Positions 36,810 to 49,337 of a stretch of DNA of 64,000 nt are shown here, one piece after another; within the stretch, counting starts at the first letter, position 1, and every line of letters begins with the position of its first letter. The translations under genes were made by a program, and so were the position numbers. Source of the stretch: Trichuris trichiura. Lineage: Eukaryota; Nematoda; Enoplea; Trichinellida; Trichuridae. The DNA is taken from assembly GCA_037903355.1 (NCBI GenBank), contig JBAJFE010000026.1:1178001-1242000 (forward strand). Reading direction: 5' to 3'. Below the pieces are notes generated by a model. It was not told the DNA's origin. It saw nothing but the letters and a program-made list of their open reading frames with translations, and did not search any database.

Positions 36810-39430
36810 GTTAAAAGACACAATTGAGTCTAATCCGTAAAATCTTTTTGCCGGCTTAATGAGTTCCTGGTGAAAAAATTAAATCGAACATTTCCCTTCC
36901 TTAGTATCCAATGTATGAACCATAAGTTTATATAAGGATTGTCAATGGCAAATTGTAACACGGGGAAGAATTTTAAAATTTTTCATTTCACCCTTTTGTA
37001 AGTCTGCAATAGTTTCTCAAAAAATCTCTTACCCTCCTTGCTCTGAGCTACGGCCGCGTATTTCCTTTTAAGTTGAAATTTTTTAGAATTATGAAAATAA
37101 TACCGACGTGAAAGTTCAGAAATGCTCAACTGTTTTTAAGAATTGTTGAATACAAGATTCCAGAGTAACAGTTAGATTTCAGATCTTGTTTAGCAAGTTT
37201 CATTGTTTCACTGATATCGAACGAAGCGTTCCATAGAGAGGTTTGAGCCAGCTGATAAGCGCTCCCAGAAAAAAACAAATATGTCAGCATGTTCATTGCA
37301 GAAGTCTTCCTGATTGAATTTCCAAAAGTAGTCTACGGCGATTTGTGAGAGATATCATGCGGTTTTCACATTAAAAAAGGTTCGACACTCTTACAAGTAC
37401 AGATGATGAAGTTTGTCGTTGCAGTATTCTCTTTTCCACTCTGTTCTGTCCTTTCGCTGTAATGCGACTAAACTGCTTTCGCTTCACACTTTCCTTTTGG
37501 CACTTCATAGTTTCTTCCTGTGAATTTCCGTCAGCTTTATTAATAACGGTTTATAGGAAGAGGTTGGTCTCAGTCTTTCCACTATTAACACTTAACACAT
37601 CACTGCTTGCTTTAATAGTTCTAGAATGTCTTTGTATCGCGTTTTCTTCAGCTGTACATTGTCCAGCTTATTAGTGAGCAGTTTCACAAGTATGTTTGGT
37701 ACTGTTTCTTTAAGAAATGTAGCCTGAAACCTTCCGTCTACCACCATTTTAAAAATATTCAATTCCATCTTGAAGTGCTATTTGTAGTTTTCCTTCTGTT
37801 TCTTTTAGTCGTCCAATAATTTTCTTCCCAAAGAATTAAGTTCACGCAGTGTGTGGAAACATTTTCTGAGAAGTGCATCTCGTAGTGTATCATCTGTTCA
37901 CATTCTTGTTCCTTTTTACTTTCTTTTCAGAAACTTTACCAACCAGAGACTCAATCTTGAATACAACAAGCCCAGTTGAAATCAATCTGTCCATACTAGG
38001 AATACCTATACTCAAAAGGAAATATGCTTTTTAGAGGTTTGGTAGTGAAACGCTGTTACCGGCTGGTTTGGTTCACGAACAGGTTTTTAGGACAACTAAA
38101 AACCTTGTAGATGACCATTCTATACCGAAGTTCCATTCTATGTCTGCACCAGTGATTCTCAAGAGAATACTACTGCCCCGTTCTGGGTTCTGCATAGGGA
38201 TGACGGAAGCAAAGGGGGAAATTGGACGTTGTGGGTGTCAAATCTAGGGGAACTGACCAGAGAAGGGACTGCGGATGGGAATGTAGTTCATTGTAACTTC
38301 CAAAGAACAGGGTGGTCGCATAAACCTTGAGAACCACTGATGCTTGGCACTGATGGAACAGGACCAGTTCTAAATAAGAATTATAATACTGGTACAAAGC
38401 TTTCGTTAGTATCTATAGTATGCACAGCAAACAATTTTGGTTTGCAAATACTCCTTGATAAATCGAAAGAATTTCTATTACGGTATTTATCATGTATCAG
38501 TTCGTGACCAACTGGACGATACAGTGATTCTTTACCAAGGATTATAGATATGAAAATTTACTACATAGAACTTCAATGGTAGATAGCAAAGACGTAGGCA
38601 TAAGGTGTTCCTCGTTCAGCGTCATTAGGTTTTTTTGTTAAGGTCTTAGTGCTTTGAAGGACGATGAGTCTGTTTTAATCTAGCAAAACAGGTAGCTTTC
38701 TGGAGCTATCCTGTTATGTTGTTAGTGAAATGATTGCGTTGCATGTTAATTCAAAGCGCATTTCGTTTCGCTGAGAATAGAATAAGTTAGTTATAAAAGC
38801 ATCGCGTTTTAATATTCTGCAAAATCAGAGCGGGTTCACTATAAATTCATTTTTAAAGAGCTTTGTGCTCATAGGCATTTGATCTTTAGGGTCCCCTATG
38901 ATTCAGACATTCGTAAAGCAAACTATTTTTTCTTAGCTTTCATTCAACTGAGTAGTCTTACTGACTAGTTATCTCCAGTGATCACCTTTGAACTCGGTGC
39001 TTTCAATAATTATTTTGCTCTTCCTTTAGCCTTACAGCGGTATGCTTGTCGACTAGCAAGAAAACGTTAGATGTAGCTTCAACGATCGTTTCTGCATTTT
39101 TGAATTTTTTTGGGCTTCTATGTTTAGGACTGGATGTAATAGGTTTCGCATATATTTCCAGTTAAGCATCGCATGACCTTGTAGGTTCTTGTAGTGTTTT
39201 CAGCTTTTTTCATCTTCACTTTCCACTTGCCTGGCCAACTTTGAACGAACAAAAATGGAGGACTAGGCTACGCGGAAAAGATAATGCATTTCCGATCGAG
39301 CGTTCATTTAATCAAAGAAGAGTTCCAATTTGACTTGCTCGACTTACGCATCCTTTGCTATTGTAAGCATGTACATGACATTTTCAGATGGTGTTAGCAA
39401 CCGATTTAATTCGGTGTTTAGTTCAGAAAA
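36810..39430. other. gene-free loop DNA
   Basis: Part of the interior of the inverted duplication. AT-rich, with only short chance open frames and no repeat or RNA that I can support. Confidence 0.4.
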
Positions 39431-39433
39431 TAT

Positions 39434-40190
39434 GACTCTAGTATAGGGGTATATGTTTTCATGTTTGAATTATTTTTTCATGCGCAGTTTGTCCCGTTGA
39501 AAATACAGAAAGCTTTTAATGGGTGTCCGTAGCTTTCAGGCTGCGCCTGACCCGCCTTCAGCGGAACTAAAATTAATGTAAATAGCAAGTGCGAGATCGC
39601 CATTCAGTCGGTTTAACGGTTTAAAACGAGTGTTGTAGTCTTATTTTTGAAGGTTTTCTGTCTGTCAGGAGACTGCACTGCGCAAAAACAGGCGTTAAGA
39701 ATGAAAGTTGATACTCTTCAGGTTAGGTTCACGACGATATCTCCAAACTCACTCAGAACTTATCCAGATAGAACTGATGAGTTAAGGCTGGATACAGTGG
39801 TGATAAATCTTAGTTCTTCCTCTTTAAATGAACAGTTGCTATACTAGGAAAAGAGCTGAGCTTTGTACCAGCCCCTAGAAAACCACCTTTTGTTGATATC
39901 ATTGCTTCAGTTGAAGACAGCCTATCTTCCGTTGACCCACAGAAGGCCATACAGATTAAGCGTAATTTGTCTAAACTAATAAACTTCAAAAAACTTTAAA
40001 AACTTCAAAAACAAAACTTTAAAACACTCGTTTTAAACCGTTAAACCGACTGAATGGCAACATCGCACTTTCTATTTACATTAATTGTAGTACCGCTGAG
40101 AACGGGTCACGCGCTGCCCGAAAGCTGAGGTCTACAATTAAAAGCTTTTGTATTTTCAACGGGACAAACTTCGTAAGATGAAACTTTTCA
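39434..40190. mobile_element. terminal-inverted-repeat element
   Basis: Terminal inverted repeats of about 150 bp are clear at 39486-39640 and 40006-40170: AGTTTGTCCCGTTGAAAATA inward from the left, and its reverse complement on the right. The arms share CATTCAGTCGG(T)TTAACGG. Each arm carries a hammerhead-like core (39529-39564 minus, 40093-40128 plus). Outer edges resemble the ends of the 29.5- and 49.1-kb insertions, with a degenerate CTTGGTACGGGAC-like block near 39434. The 360-bp interior shows no transposase. Confidence 0.7.
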
Positions 40191-40249
40191 GACATTTAGT
40201 TTATAATTAAAGGCAAAATTGACAAAAAGAACCAGGACTGAAGGAAAGG

Positions 40250-40775
40250 TAAGTAGGAAGGAGCGCAAGTAGAAACAGGTAAGCAACTGTAGAGGAAAAG
40301 CTAAGTGGACACAGGTAAGTCAGAAGCGGAAAAAAGGTAAGTTGGAAGTGCAGGTGAGCGGAAACAGGTAAGTCACACAAAAAAGGTGAGTACAAGCAGG
40401 TAAGTGCGAAGCGCAGGTGACGGAAACAGGTAAGTCACAGAGGCAGAAAAGGTAAGTACAAACAGGTAAGTGTAAAACGCAGGTGAACGGAAACAGGTAA
40501 GCAACAGTAGAAGAAAAGGTAAGTGGACACAGGTAAGTCAGAAGCGGAGAAAAGGTAAGTTGAAATCGCAGGTAAGCGGAAACAGGTAAGTCACAGAGAC
40601 AAAAAGGTGAGTGCAAACAGGTAAGTGTGAGGCGCAGGTGAACGGAAACAGGTAAGTAAAACACGGGCAGAAAAGGTAAGTACAAACAGGTAAGTGTGAA
40701 GCGGAGGTGAGCGGCAACAGGTAAGTTGGGGGCGGATAGAAGGTAAATAGAAACAGGTAAGTGTAAACAGGTAGG
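40250..40775 (+). repeat. minisatellite of consensus 5' splice sites (left half)
   Basis: An irregular tandem array in which AGGTAAGT occurs about 18 times in 520 bp, often as ACAGGTAAGT, with degenerate AGGTGAGT or AGGTAAGC units between. Spacers are 6-30 nt and purine-rich. The octamer is the perfect match to the 5' end of U1 snRNA. No exon frames are evident between the sites. Confidence 0.85.
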
Positions 40776-41119
40776 TGAAGTGGTAGAGAAAGGGGTTACC
40801 GCGGAAAAGTGATGGTTCTCCCCCGCTTTTGGTTTTTTGCTAATAAACGAATAGATAATTTTTACTTAAAAAATGTTTTTGCAAAAAAAGGTACTTAGGA
40901 TGTATTTTCATAAAAAACAATTAAGTAAACATTGGTTATGCAATCCATTATGTAAGGAAGATAATGGTTATCTCCCGTTTTTTATGTGACGTAATAGTGA
41001 CAAAAAACCGTTATGTAAACAATTTTTAAAAATTCGTTAAATGAAAACGCATTCGTTCATTTTTCTGCAAACGACTGTACTGTACGGCTGCTGTACCATT
41101 CCTACAGCCAGCCCTACTA

Positions 41120-41570
41120 CTTTCACTTACCTGTTTGTACCTACCTGCTGCAGTCTCCGCACTTACCTGCTCTCCGCTTCTGACTTACCTGTTTCCTTTC
41201 CTCCTGCTGCGACTTACCTGTTTCCTTTCTCCCTGCTGCGACTTACCTGTTTGTACTTACCTGGTTGCCGCTTCTGACTTACCTGTTTCCTTTCCTCCTG
41301 CTGCGACTTACCTATTTGTACTTACCTGCTGTCCGCTCCATTCTTAGCTCTGCTCACCTACCTTTTTTTCTATTTGTTACTTACCTGTATCCACTTGCCT
41401 TTCCTGCTCCTGTGACTTAGCTGCTTCCGCTTACGTTTCTTTTTTTTGCTACTTGTTCACACTTGCACTTTTTCCATTTGTGACTAACCTTTCCTTTAGT
41501 TCTAGCATAACTGACAACTTTTCTCTGCTTTCAACTTACCTGCTGAGCGCTTCCGAGTTACTTATTTCTT
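41120..41570 (-). repeat. inverted half of splice-site minisatellite
   Basis: The same array in opposite orientation: ACTTACCT occurs about 11 times, mostly as GACTTACCTG followed by TTTCC or TTTG. It is dense at 41120-41390 and decays to 41570. With the 40250-40775 array it forms an inverted repeat around a spacer of about 340 bp, so a transcript through it could fold back. Confidence 0.8.
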
Positions 41571-44500
41571 TCTACTTAGATTCTCTAGTTAATTCAATTC
41601 TTGGCATCCTACGCTTTAATTCTCATATATGCAACTCTTAGCAAGACGATCTGTTTAGTTTCAAATTTCGCAATTAGTAGATTTCCTTAAAAGGCCGTAT
41701 GAATGAAAAAATAATTCCTGGAAAGTATTCACTTTGAACTGCTGTTAAGACTATAAAGTTCAAAATCTGATGCATATTAAAAGACCATTTGAGAAATTGA
41801 GAAGGGAAGACGAAGTAATGAAAATCTTCAAAGAAAAGTTATTAGTGACATGAACGGGCAACGTGAGTGAAGGAAAAAGTTAATAATCAAATTATATTTG
41901 TAACAAAGTAGTTAAATGAGGAAAAAGTTAGGAGATAAAAGTTCTAACTGAGAATCGAATGATACGAAATTTCCTTAATAGAAGATGGACACCAAAGGAA
42001 AATATGACAACGCTGGAGAGCGTGCTGAATGCATAAATATGGAGAAATGCTTTTGCTCTTGACCAGAGAAAAAGACGAAATGCATGAAGAATGTCACCGA
42101 AAAAATCATAGTTGTCGTTTGTTTTAAACAGTTCTATTCAGTCAAATTGTGACGTTGCAGCGAAATTGAAAAGTGGACAATATACTTCGTGCAACTGTAC
42201 AGCGACGTGTTGTTTTCTGATCAGAGCACTTGAAAGTAGTCAATAAATACATCTAGCATTCCATTGATAAAATAATTAAACTGTTTATGTTTTACACGAA
42301 GAATATTCATCCTATTAAATGGTGTTTCCTTGAGAATTTCAGTTACCGCTATAACGCATTACTCTTTCTTGAGTAGTGTCTAAATTGGTGCTGCGACTGT
42401 TAGTGTTATAAGTGCTTTCAGAACTACTTTCGTCCCGACTTTATCGCAGCGAACTTAAAAGTTACTTTATCAAGGAAACTGAAAGCAGGTGACAGCGGTA
42501 CAGTGTAGGTTGGAAAACTGCGCAATTTTATATCTTTTAATGATATGGTGAGCAGTCCTGCCGAAGTTAACCTAAACAGGTCGATGTTGATCGTATTCTT
42601 AGTAGTTGTTGCGTCCTAATACTTAGCAAAATTCCCAACAGTAAGATTAGACAAAAAACCGTAAGTGAATCTGTTCACGTTAAAAAGATATGCATCCCCT
42701 TGAAGTGCTCAACAAAGTCAGTTTTAAGCTTTTTCAAAAGTGGTGTCGTTTTTCATCTTAGGAAATGCATTTCTGTTCTGAAAAAAGTGGGAAAGTCCTC
42801 ATGATAGCTGCATGGGAAGCAGTAAGGTCGCTGCAGCACTTGAAAGCTCAGGTAACCCTACAGTGGATGGACCGCTTCTGCGTGTTTTCAGCAGATGTGT
42901 TGGAGATTTGATGGTCAAGCATTTTTCATTTTGAGATGATTTCAATTTTTATCACTGCTACTAGACTCCATGAAATTGGTCATGGTCAGAGTTGGTAAGG
43001 TGCATCTTATGGTGAAGACCATTATTTAGAAATGAAATGTAAAAGCGAAACAGACCTAAACGACCGCTAAACCGAACAAGTCGAAAACGATTGATCGATC
43101 AGGAATTCATGCTGTTTCCCGCTGTACTTGCTGCAACTGCTTGTTCAATGAAACATTAAGCAAACAAACCAAAGAGTGAAAATGAAGAAAACTAATTTTG
43201 TATTGCAAGAAACGAACGAAAAGCGACACCACTAGGATGTGCATTTCAGTAAATGAATGCTAGTAAGTAGTGGAAATAAGTTTTGTAGATTGTTACGTTC
43301 AACTCTGAACGTAATAACCTACAAAGCATCAAAACTGAAGGCTGTACCACCGCCATTGCTTTCAATATTTACATGTTGATGTGCCTATTTACCGTTGTAT
43401 GGGTAAAGACAAGACGAAGCAGTGAATTCAATAAAGATCGTTTTACACATTGACCAGTGATGAGACTGCTAGGTTCAACGAGAGCTAAGAAAAAATGCCC
43501 GTTATGTTGACAAATGCCTGTGCTATAACAGTCCTGTTAATTTGTGTATGCTAACTGAAGGCCTTGGTTATCGGATGTTTAACAGAGAATCCATGGACAC
43601 CTCAGGTGACTGAACAAAATGTCTGCGAGCATATGCCTGAACTTATAGTGGAGTCGTTCTAAAGCAGAAGAGTACCAAACAGGAGAGCTTTCAAAACGGT
43701 CTCATCGATCCTAAGCAGAATGACTTCTGCATGTGTGTTGAAATGATAGATGAAGACAAGCCATTTGGTTGAACAGCGCATAGAATTGCGACTGCAAGCT
43801 CCGCTTTTTATGTTCTGTTACATTAAAATGAGACACTCTTCAGATATAACAATTGAAGAAAACATACAACAAAAAAATGCTTCTAATGATACTGAAGTAA
43901 GAATCTTTCTCTTCACGTCATTTTTACGTTTGCTTTGAACGTTCCCCTTTAATCTTGGTAAATATGCATTGTTTCCTTCCATTTGGTCACGAATTAATGC
44001 ATAATAAAGAACACATATTGTTTTGATTCACCCACGCGGATTTGCGAACGAAAACCGTTTGCCATGCACACGATTAATATTTATAAAAGTTTTATTCAAC
44101 CATCGTCACTTTGAACTATTCATGTTCCGTCAGTGATTCTTAAGGTTTACGCCCCCCCCCGCCCACCTAGCGTCCCCTGAGAGGTACAACGAGTCAGATT
44201 GCCTTCCCTACCTCGGTCGCTTCCCTTTGGCTTACTAACCACAATCTCCAACTTTGTCCATCCCCTCCGTTACCCTTTGGAGCTTTCCGTTGCCATCAAT
44301 GAACATCTACAAGGCTGTTACTCACGTAGCGGATTAATTCGTGATCAAACGGCCGGGAAACAGCACATTATTACCAGATGTCTGAAGAATAGACTTTACT
44401 TTTAGAAACCGGGATCTGACCATCGTTCAAATAGATTGTTTTATCCAAAACGACTACCGAATAATAGATGAAGAACTTCTTGCAAGTCAACTAAGAAGAT

Positions 44501-44630
44501 GAAGAAATTGTGAACGTATAAAAGGGATTTGATGGTGCATACTCGAACAAATCTGTTTACGGCGAAGGTAAAGTTACGTTCTACCTATGAGATACTGAAG
44601 TGAAACCAAACATGGGGTTTAAGGACACAA
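41571..44630. other. gene-free loop DNA
   Basis: AT-rich interior of the inverted duplication. A short palindrome with TTACGTTCA..TGAACGTAA lies near 43290, and a C-rich run (CCCCCCCCCC) lies near 44152. No gene recognised. Confidence 0.4.
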
Positions 44631-44639
44631 ATGAGTGTT

Positions 44640-46200
44640 TGAAAATCACGACCGGCAGAACAGAACTGTACGTGCTAATATTGAAATTCGCTTGACGAGG
44701 ACTAATCAGAAAGCTTGCTAAGCATTCGAGCAATGTGAAACAGAAGAGCAGGTGGCACGGGGCGTTCTGAAACCTGTTAAGGCAAGCGGTGAGTAGTTAA
44801 GTGTCAATAATGAAAGAAAGATTGACACGTAAAAATGATAAACTGTTAATACCGACAAAGGTGGACAGGAAGAAGTTTTGGCAAGATCATAAATAGTTTC
44901 CTTCATAAGGAAAAGTGTGAAGTGAGTTCAGTCACATCACAGTGGAAAGTGCTAGGATGAACGTTATCTTTGCTCATAGTGTACTCGTCTCGTTTGAACC
45001 AGTAAACATCGTGATGTCTCCTAGAGCGTTTATTAGGTAACTCGTGGGGATTCAGTGACGAAGATTTCAGTCAGCTTGTTGACAATGCACTTTTCTTTCG
45101 CTGTTTTTTAAGGAAACATACCCTCACCGAATATGGCACCATGTGAAGGCATTTTGCTTAGAATTTGTCATGGTGTTTGACATTGCTTCCTAACTCATTC
45201 CCTTTCAACTAACAACGAACTGTCACCTTGCTGCGTCACTAACTTGGCTCAGTCAGATAAACAGTTTTCAGAAATGGCAGTGTTTTCAGTCTCATTGGTC
45301 GCTAGTGTTATGCTTGAAATACTTAACAAGTGCAACTGATGAGAAAGCACGCAATAGTAACTCAGTAAGGAGAGGAAATTGATTTTTCGAGGAATATTGT
45401 CCATCTACAAGATCTGCTCACTAAAAAGTTTCACTTTTCCCGCTAAATGATTGATTATACCTTATGCTCAGTGTTCATGTGACCTTGTAATTTGTAAATA
45501 GCACATTAATGAAAAATATTTGAACTTGTTTTTTCCGGTTGGTATGAATTCGAGGCCGTCGCACTGACAATTGCATACCCTTTAACATAATGGCGAAAAA
45601 GTCAAAACGGTCATTTAGATGCTTCATAATGGAGGTCGGAAATAACTATCTTTGTCCTGAATGAACTTACGGTTTTCGGAAGAAAAGTATTGGACGACTA
45701 AAGGAAGTAGAAAGAAACCCATAAATCGGATGTGAACATGGAATTGAAAAATGTTGATGATGAATGGATGGAAAGCTTTAGGAAGCATTGGAGCTGCAGT
45801 AACGGTTCGTTGACAGACGCAGTATGAGAAACACTCATGGAACTGCTCATTAATCAGCCGAACAATGCAAAGCAGAAGAAAAAGTGATACAGAGGCATTC
45901 TGCAATCTATTTGGGTTTGATGTAACACTTAAGTGTTTACAGAGAGATTGACATATAAAGCTGCAGTGATATACTGTTAAAATTATGCTACGTCAAGGAA
46001 GATATACTAAAGGGGCCAGAACGTTGGTGCACGGAGAATTTAGTGAAAGAATCACTTTCAATGAAAGGTTCAACTTGCAAACGATAAACAGAAATCTACA
46101 TGTCATTCTGCTATCTCATAGTGTCATTAATGTGGCTCGTCCGTTGAGCAGTTCTGAGAAATAATTGAGTGCTTCCAACTTTTTCAACCCCATTTATGTA
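44640..46200. repeat. old, diverged direct duplications
   Basis: Blocks at 44690-44860 and 45805-46000 share order and partial sequence: GCAATGTGAAACAGAAGAGC against ACAATGCAAAGCAGAAGAAA; a GCGTTCTG against GCATTCTG block; AGATTGACA; and ACTGTTAA. Flanking blocks at 45220-45330 and 46095-46220 also look related (GTCA..TGCT, CGCAATAGT). Identity is low, near 60% by eye, so limits are vague. No coding. Confidence 0.4.
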
Positions 46201-46224
46201 TAAAATACGCAATAGTGTGCCTCA

Positions 46225-47420
46225 TTAGACGTTTTTCGTAATAAAGTTTTTGTACAGTGGGACCCGCTGATGATAAAGACTTTACTCCGCAGCCTTTAGG
46301 TGCTCTCTTGACCCGCCATCAGCAGAAAGCAACAAGTGAAAATAGCGAGAGAATAACAAATTAGTTTACAGTTGTAAAGCATGTAGTTTTAAAGTGTAGG
46401 GTTTGAAACAATCGATTTTGGCTTTTTTCTACCCGTCAACTGCTTTCTAACCCCTAATTTGTAGGAATCCGTCTAAGCGTTCAGCATAATAAGCTTTATA
46501 ACAGCCTATTCCAATTTTTTGATTTCCTGTTCATTCCACCGTTGTTCCGCGTCTTCCATTTTTTATATTTGTCGTTGCATTTGTTCAATTTTTTATTGAT
46601 CCATTTTTCTTTCTTTCCGTATCAATTTTTGTCCTATCCCATTTCTAAAAGTTTATTGTCATTCTACTGTTTTCATTTCTCACCATAGTTCCATTGAATT
46701 CTTGCTATTTTTTATTTCACTCCAACGTGTTCCACTGTCTCCTTTTTCATTCCATTTTTGTCCGTTTTTTATCTTTTTTGTACCAACATTTGTTTTATTA
46801 TCGTTACATTCGTTCTTTTGCTGCTGCATTATTCCGGTTTCTCCTTTTTATTTTGCTCCACATTTTAATCCACTTATCCGTTCCATATTTTGTTCCATAC
46901 CATTTTTATTGTTCAGCTTTTCCATTTTTGTTACATTTGCTCCAGTTTTTTGCTATTCCTGTTTCATTTGCCAGCTCAATCGTTGCTTTTTGTTTCATTT
47001 TTGTTCTATCGTCTGTCATTTTTGTACCATTCCATGTTCTATAATCGTTCAATTTAATCCACCGTTATTGCAATGCTCTAATTTTTTCTTTTGTTCCATT
47101 TTTCCTTCTTTGTTTCGTACATCTTTTGTTCATTGGTTTTTTTATTATGCTTATTATGTTGAATTTTCGGACGGATTCTAGGAAGCAGAGGTTTGAAAAC
47201 AGCTGACCAATACAAAAATGTCAGAAAAGATTGTTTCGAACTGCCTACTTTGAAATTTACGCTTTATAAAAGTTAACTGATTCAATTGTTCTCCTCTCAC
47301 TATTTCCACTAGTTACTTAGAGCTGATGACGGGTCAAGAGAAAACATGACAGCTCCGGAATAAAAGTATTTATCATCAACGGGTCCTATCGTACAAAACG
47401 TTTATCATGAAAATTTTTTT
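46225..47420. mobile_element. terminal-inverted-repeat element enclosing T-rich tandem tract
   Basis: About 130-bp imperfect inverted repeats: GTACAGTGGGACCCGCTGATG (right of 46250) pairs with CATCAACGGGTCCTATCGTAC (about 47373-47393). Inside them lie TCTCTTGACCCGCCATCAGC and GCTGATGACGGGTCAAGAG. Arms match at roughly 75%. Each contains a degenerate hammerhead-like core (46290-46325 minus, 47322-47358 plus). No transposase or polymerase frame occurs. Confidence 0.6.
46510..47150. repeat. T-rich tandem tract (TTTTTGTTCCAT-like units)
   Basis: About 640 bp of irregular 10-15-bp units built from TTCCATTTTTGT, strongly pyrimidine on the plus strand. It keeps long open plus-strand frames (to 159 codons) rich in Phe, Ser and Ile purely because of base composition. 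It sits between the inverted repeats of the 46.2-47.4 kb element. Confidence 0.75.
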
Positions 47421-48054
47421 ATTCGTTATCAAATACTACGCTTTCAATCTCAACAATAAGAGCGGAAAAGGATTCTTCGCAAACAATTGTCAATCCAAGA
47501 AATTAAAATTTATAAAGTTCACTAAGTTAAAATGCCCTATGCGCTTTGTTTTGCCTGAGCCTAGAACTGACATATAGAACTTCCTTGAAATGAAAATTCT
47601 GAAACTTTTAGCACGCCGATAAAGGACTTTTCAGATTAAAGCTGATCATAATTGCTTAAGCATTCACAAAAACGCACTTTAAAAATGTAATGAAGAAACG
47701 GTAATGGACTTACTTCACCTTCAGGAGCGTCGAAAACGTCAAAGTTGGTCGGCTGTGCCCCCTTGAAAAGCGAATGGTGCACATTCTGTCTTTTAAAACG
47801 TTCAATGAATCTATGATTGCTGTCAGTATTATTTTTCGTTCACTGAGAAAAGAGTGCAATGCTTTCTTTGACAATGAAAAAGCCATGGTTAACCTGAAAA
47901 CCGATAAGAGGAGTCATATTCGTACATAAAAGCAGTGGAAGAAAAGCATTAACACGTACTTTCTCTTTGGGATCGTCGAAGCTGTCGAACAGAACACGAT
48001 CGAGACAGTTGTGTTGACATCAACGGACGCAATATGTGCATGACATCTTCGCGA

Positions 48055-48185
48055 ACATAACGTAGGCAAAATAACATAGGCATAAAAACGTACATAACGT
48101 AGGCATAATAACATAGACATAATAACGTACATAACGTAGGAATGATAACATAGGCACAATAACGTACATAACGTAGGCATAATAA
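48055..48185. repeat. 37-bp tandem repeat, 3.5 copies
   Basis: Units start at 48055, 48092, 48129 and 48166 with exact 37-bp spacing. The unit is CATAACGTAGGC, then AAAATAACATAGGC, then a CATAATAACGTA-like block. Only a few bases differ between units. Absent from the left arm, so it arose after the duplication. Confidence 0.9.
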
Positions 48186-48633
48186 TCGAGCAAGCAATGG
48201 AACAAACTGACTACAGACGTGTTGTGCATTAGGTTGCACAAGTTCGGTTGTACGGTTAAAAATATGACTTGTGACGTACCGCAACGTTTATTCATCAAAT
48301 GCCCAATTTTATTAGTAACGCAAAAAACGTGGCATCTCTGTTCGCTCACGTGATACAATGCTCAATCTGTTTTACGATAAAAGACATTTTCAGCAAATAC
48401 AGTTTCTGCATGGCTGCCATTTTTGTACACGAATGTTATTTTGCTTGCCGTAAACACAGACGCAAAATAAATGCAACAGAATCTCACTTTGCAAGTTACG
48501 ATTCGCGATTAAGTTGCATCGCAAATGGACGCGCGTGCGGCTAGCAGTTACGATTTTATCCAAACATGTCGCACAGCAAGCATACGCAACAAAAAGTGAT
48601 TGTAAAAGACGTCAAAAGAGTTATTACACTTAC

Positions 48634-48774
48634 TTTATCTTCTGGAGCGTCGAAATTGCCACTGTGGTCGATGATGCTCCAATGCAGCCACTCATGTTGT
48701 TTCGTTCGACTGTTCAGCGCCAGTGCAACAGCTTCACTGTACGGCGCTGACGTGGTAGCACGAAAACGGGTCAA
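48634..48774 (-). other. exon-like segment A' (right arm) with perfect donor
   Basis: 47-codon frame matching segment A at 35326-35466, except two amino acids (Arg to Trp, Arg to His) and three silent codons. It ends SGNFDAPEDK before GTAAGT. The sequence just past the donor is much less similar than the segment itself. Confidence 0.45.
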
Positions 48775-49054
48775 ATGAAGATAAGATTATCATTGGATGA
48801 TAATGTTTGCTTAACCTCGCGAAATAATGTTACTGACTCCGCGTTTAACGGCTATTCCTCGAGGCAAAACGTCGACTTGCGAGCGAGGTTGCGTTTTATC
48901 AGTAAAACTTATCTACATTTGGCTAGCTGCCAACTGCTAATCTATAAACTCATTTCTATGCTGATAAAATTAAAAGCTATGTCTAAGCATCCTTTACCGT
49001 ATTCGTTAATCGAATTTAAGAGTAAAAGTTTATTAAGGCAACACACTTGTAATG

Positions 49055-49337
49055 TTTTGTAGATGCAACTTCTTGGTACGGGACCGTATAGTTTCATGTT
49101 GAGTTTCTTTTACGGAAAGCTTGTCCGGTTAAAAAATTTTAATTTTCCGGAGCTTTCGAGTCAAACGAGACCCGTCTTCAGCGGTGTTAAAATGATGTTA
49201 TGAAATTTTCGCGGTGGTAAAATGCAAAAATTTCATTACATCACTTTAACACCGCTGAAGACAGGTCTCATTTGACCCGAAAGCTCCGGAAAATTAAAAT
49301 TTTTCAACGGGACAAGCTTTCCGTAAAAGAAACTTAA
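49055..49337. mobile_element. fold-back insertion with 16-bp target-site duplication
   Basis: The element starts near CTTGGTACGGGAC (49072) and consists of two long inverted arms (about 49101-49198 and 49240-49336) around a short loop. Shared arm blocks: GTTTCTTTTACGGAAAGCTT, TTTTAATTTTCCGGAGCTTTC and GACCCGTCTTCAGCGG. Each arm carries a hammerhead-like core. It is flanked by CAACACACTTGTAATG (49039-49054) and CAACACGCTTGTAATG (49338-49353). The left arm of the inverted duplication has the single, empty site. Confidence 0.85.

Noticed and set aside
40207..40685. Minus-strand frames reading repeated LPVS/TYLF
   Set aside because: They are translations of the splice-site minisatellite, not a protein gene.
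46694..47181. 116- and 159-codon plus-strand frames rich in Phe, Ser and Ile
   Set aside because: They arise from the T-rich tandem tract; composition alone keeps the frames open.
48020..48358. Minus-strand frames repeating Tyr-Ala-Tyr-Val
   Set aside because: Produced by the 37-bp tandem repeat.
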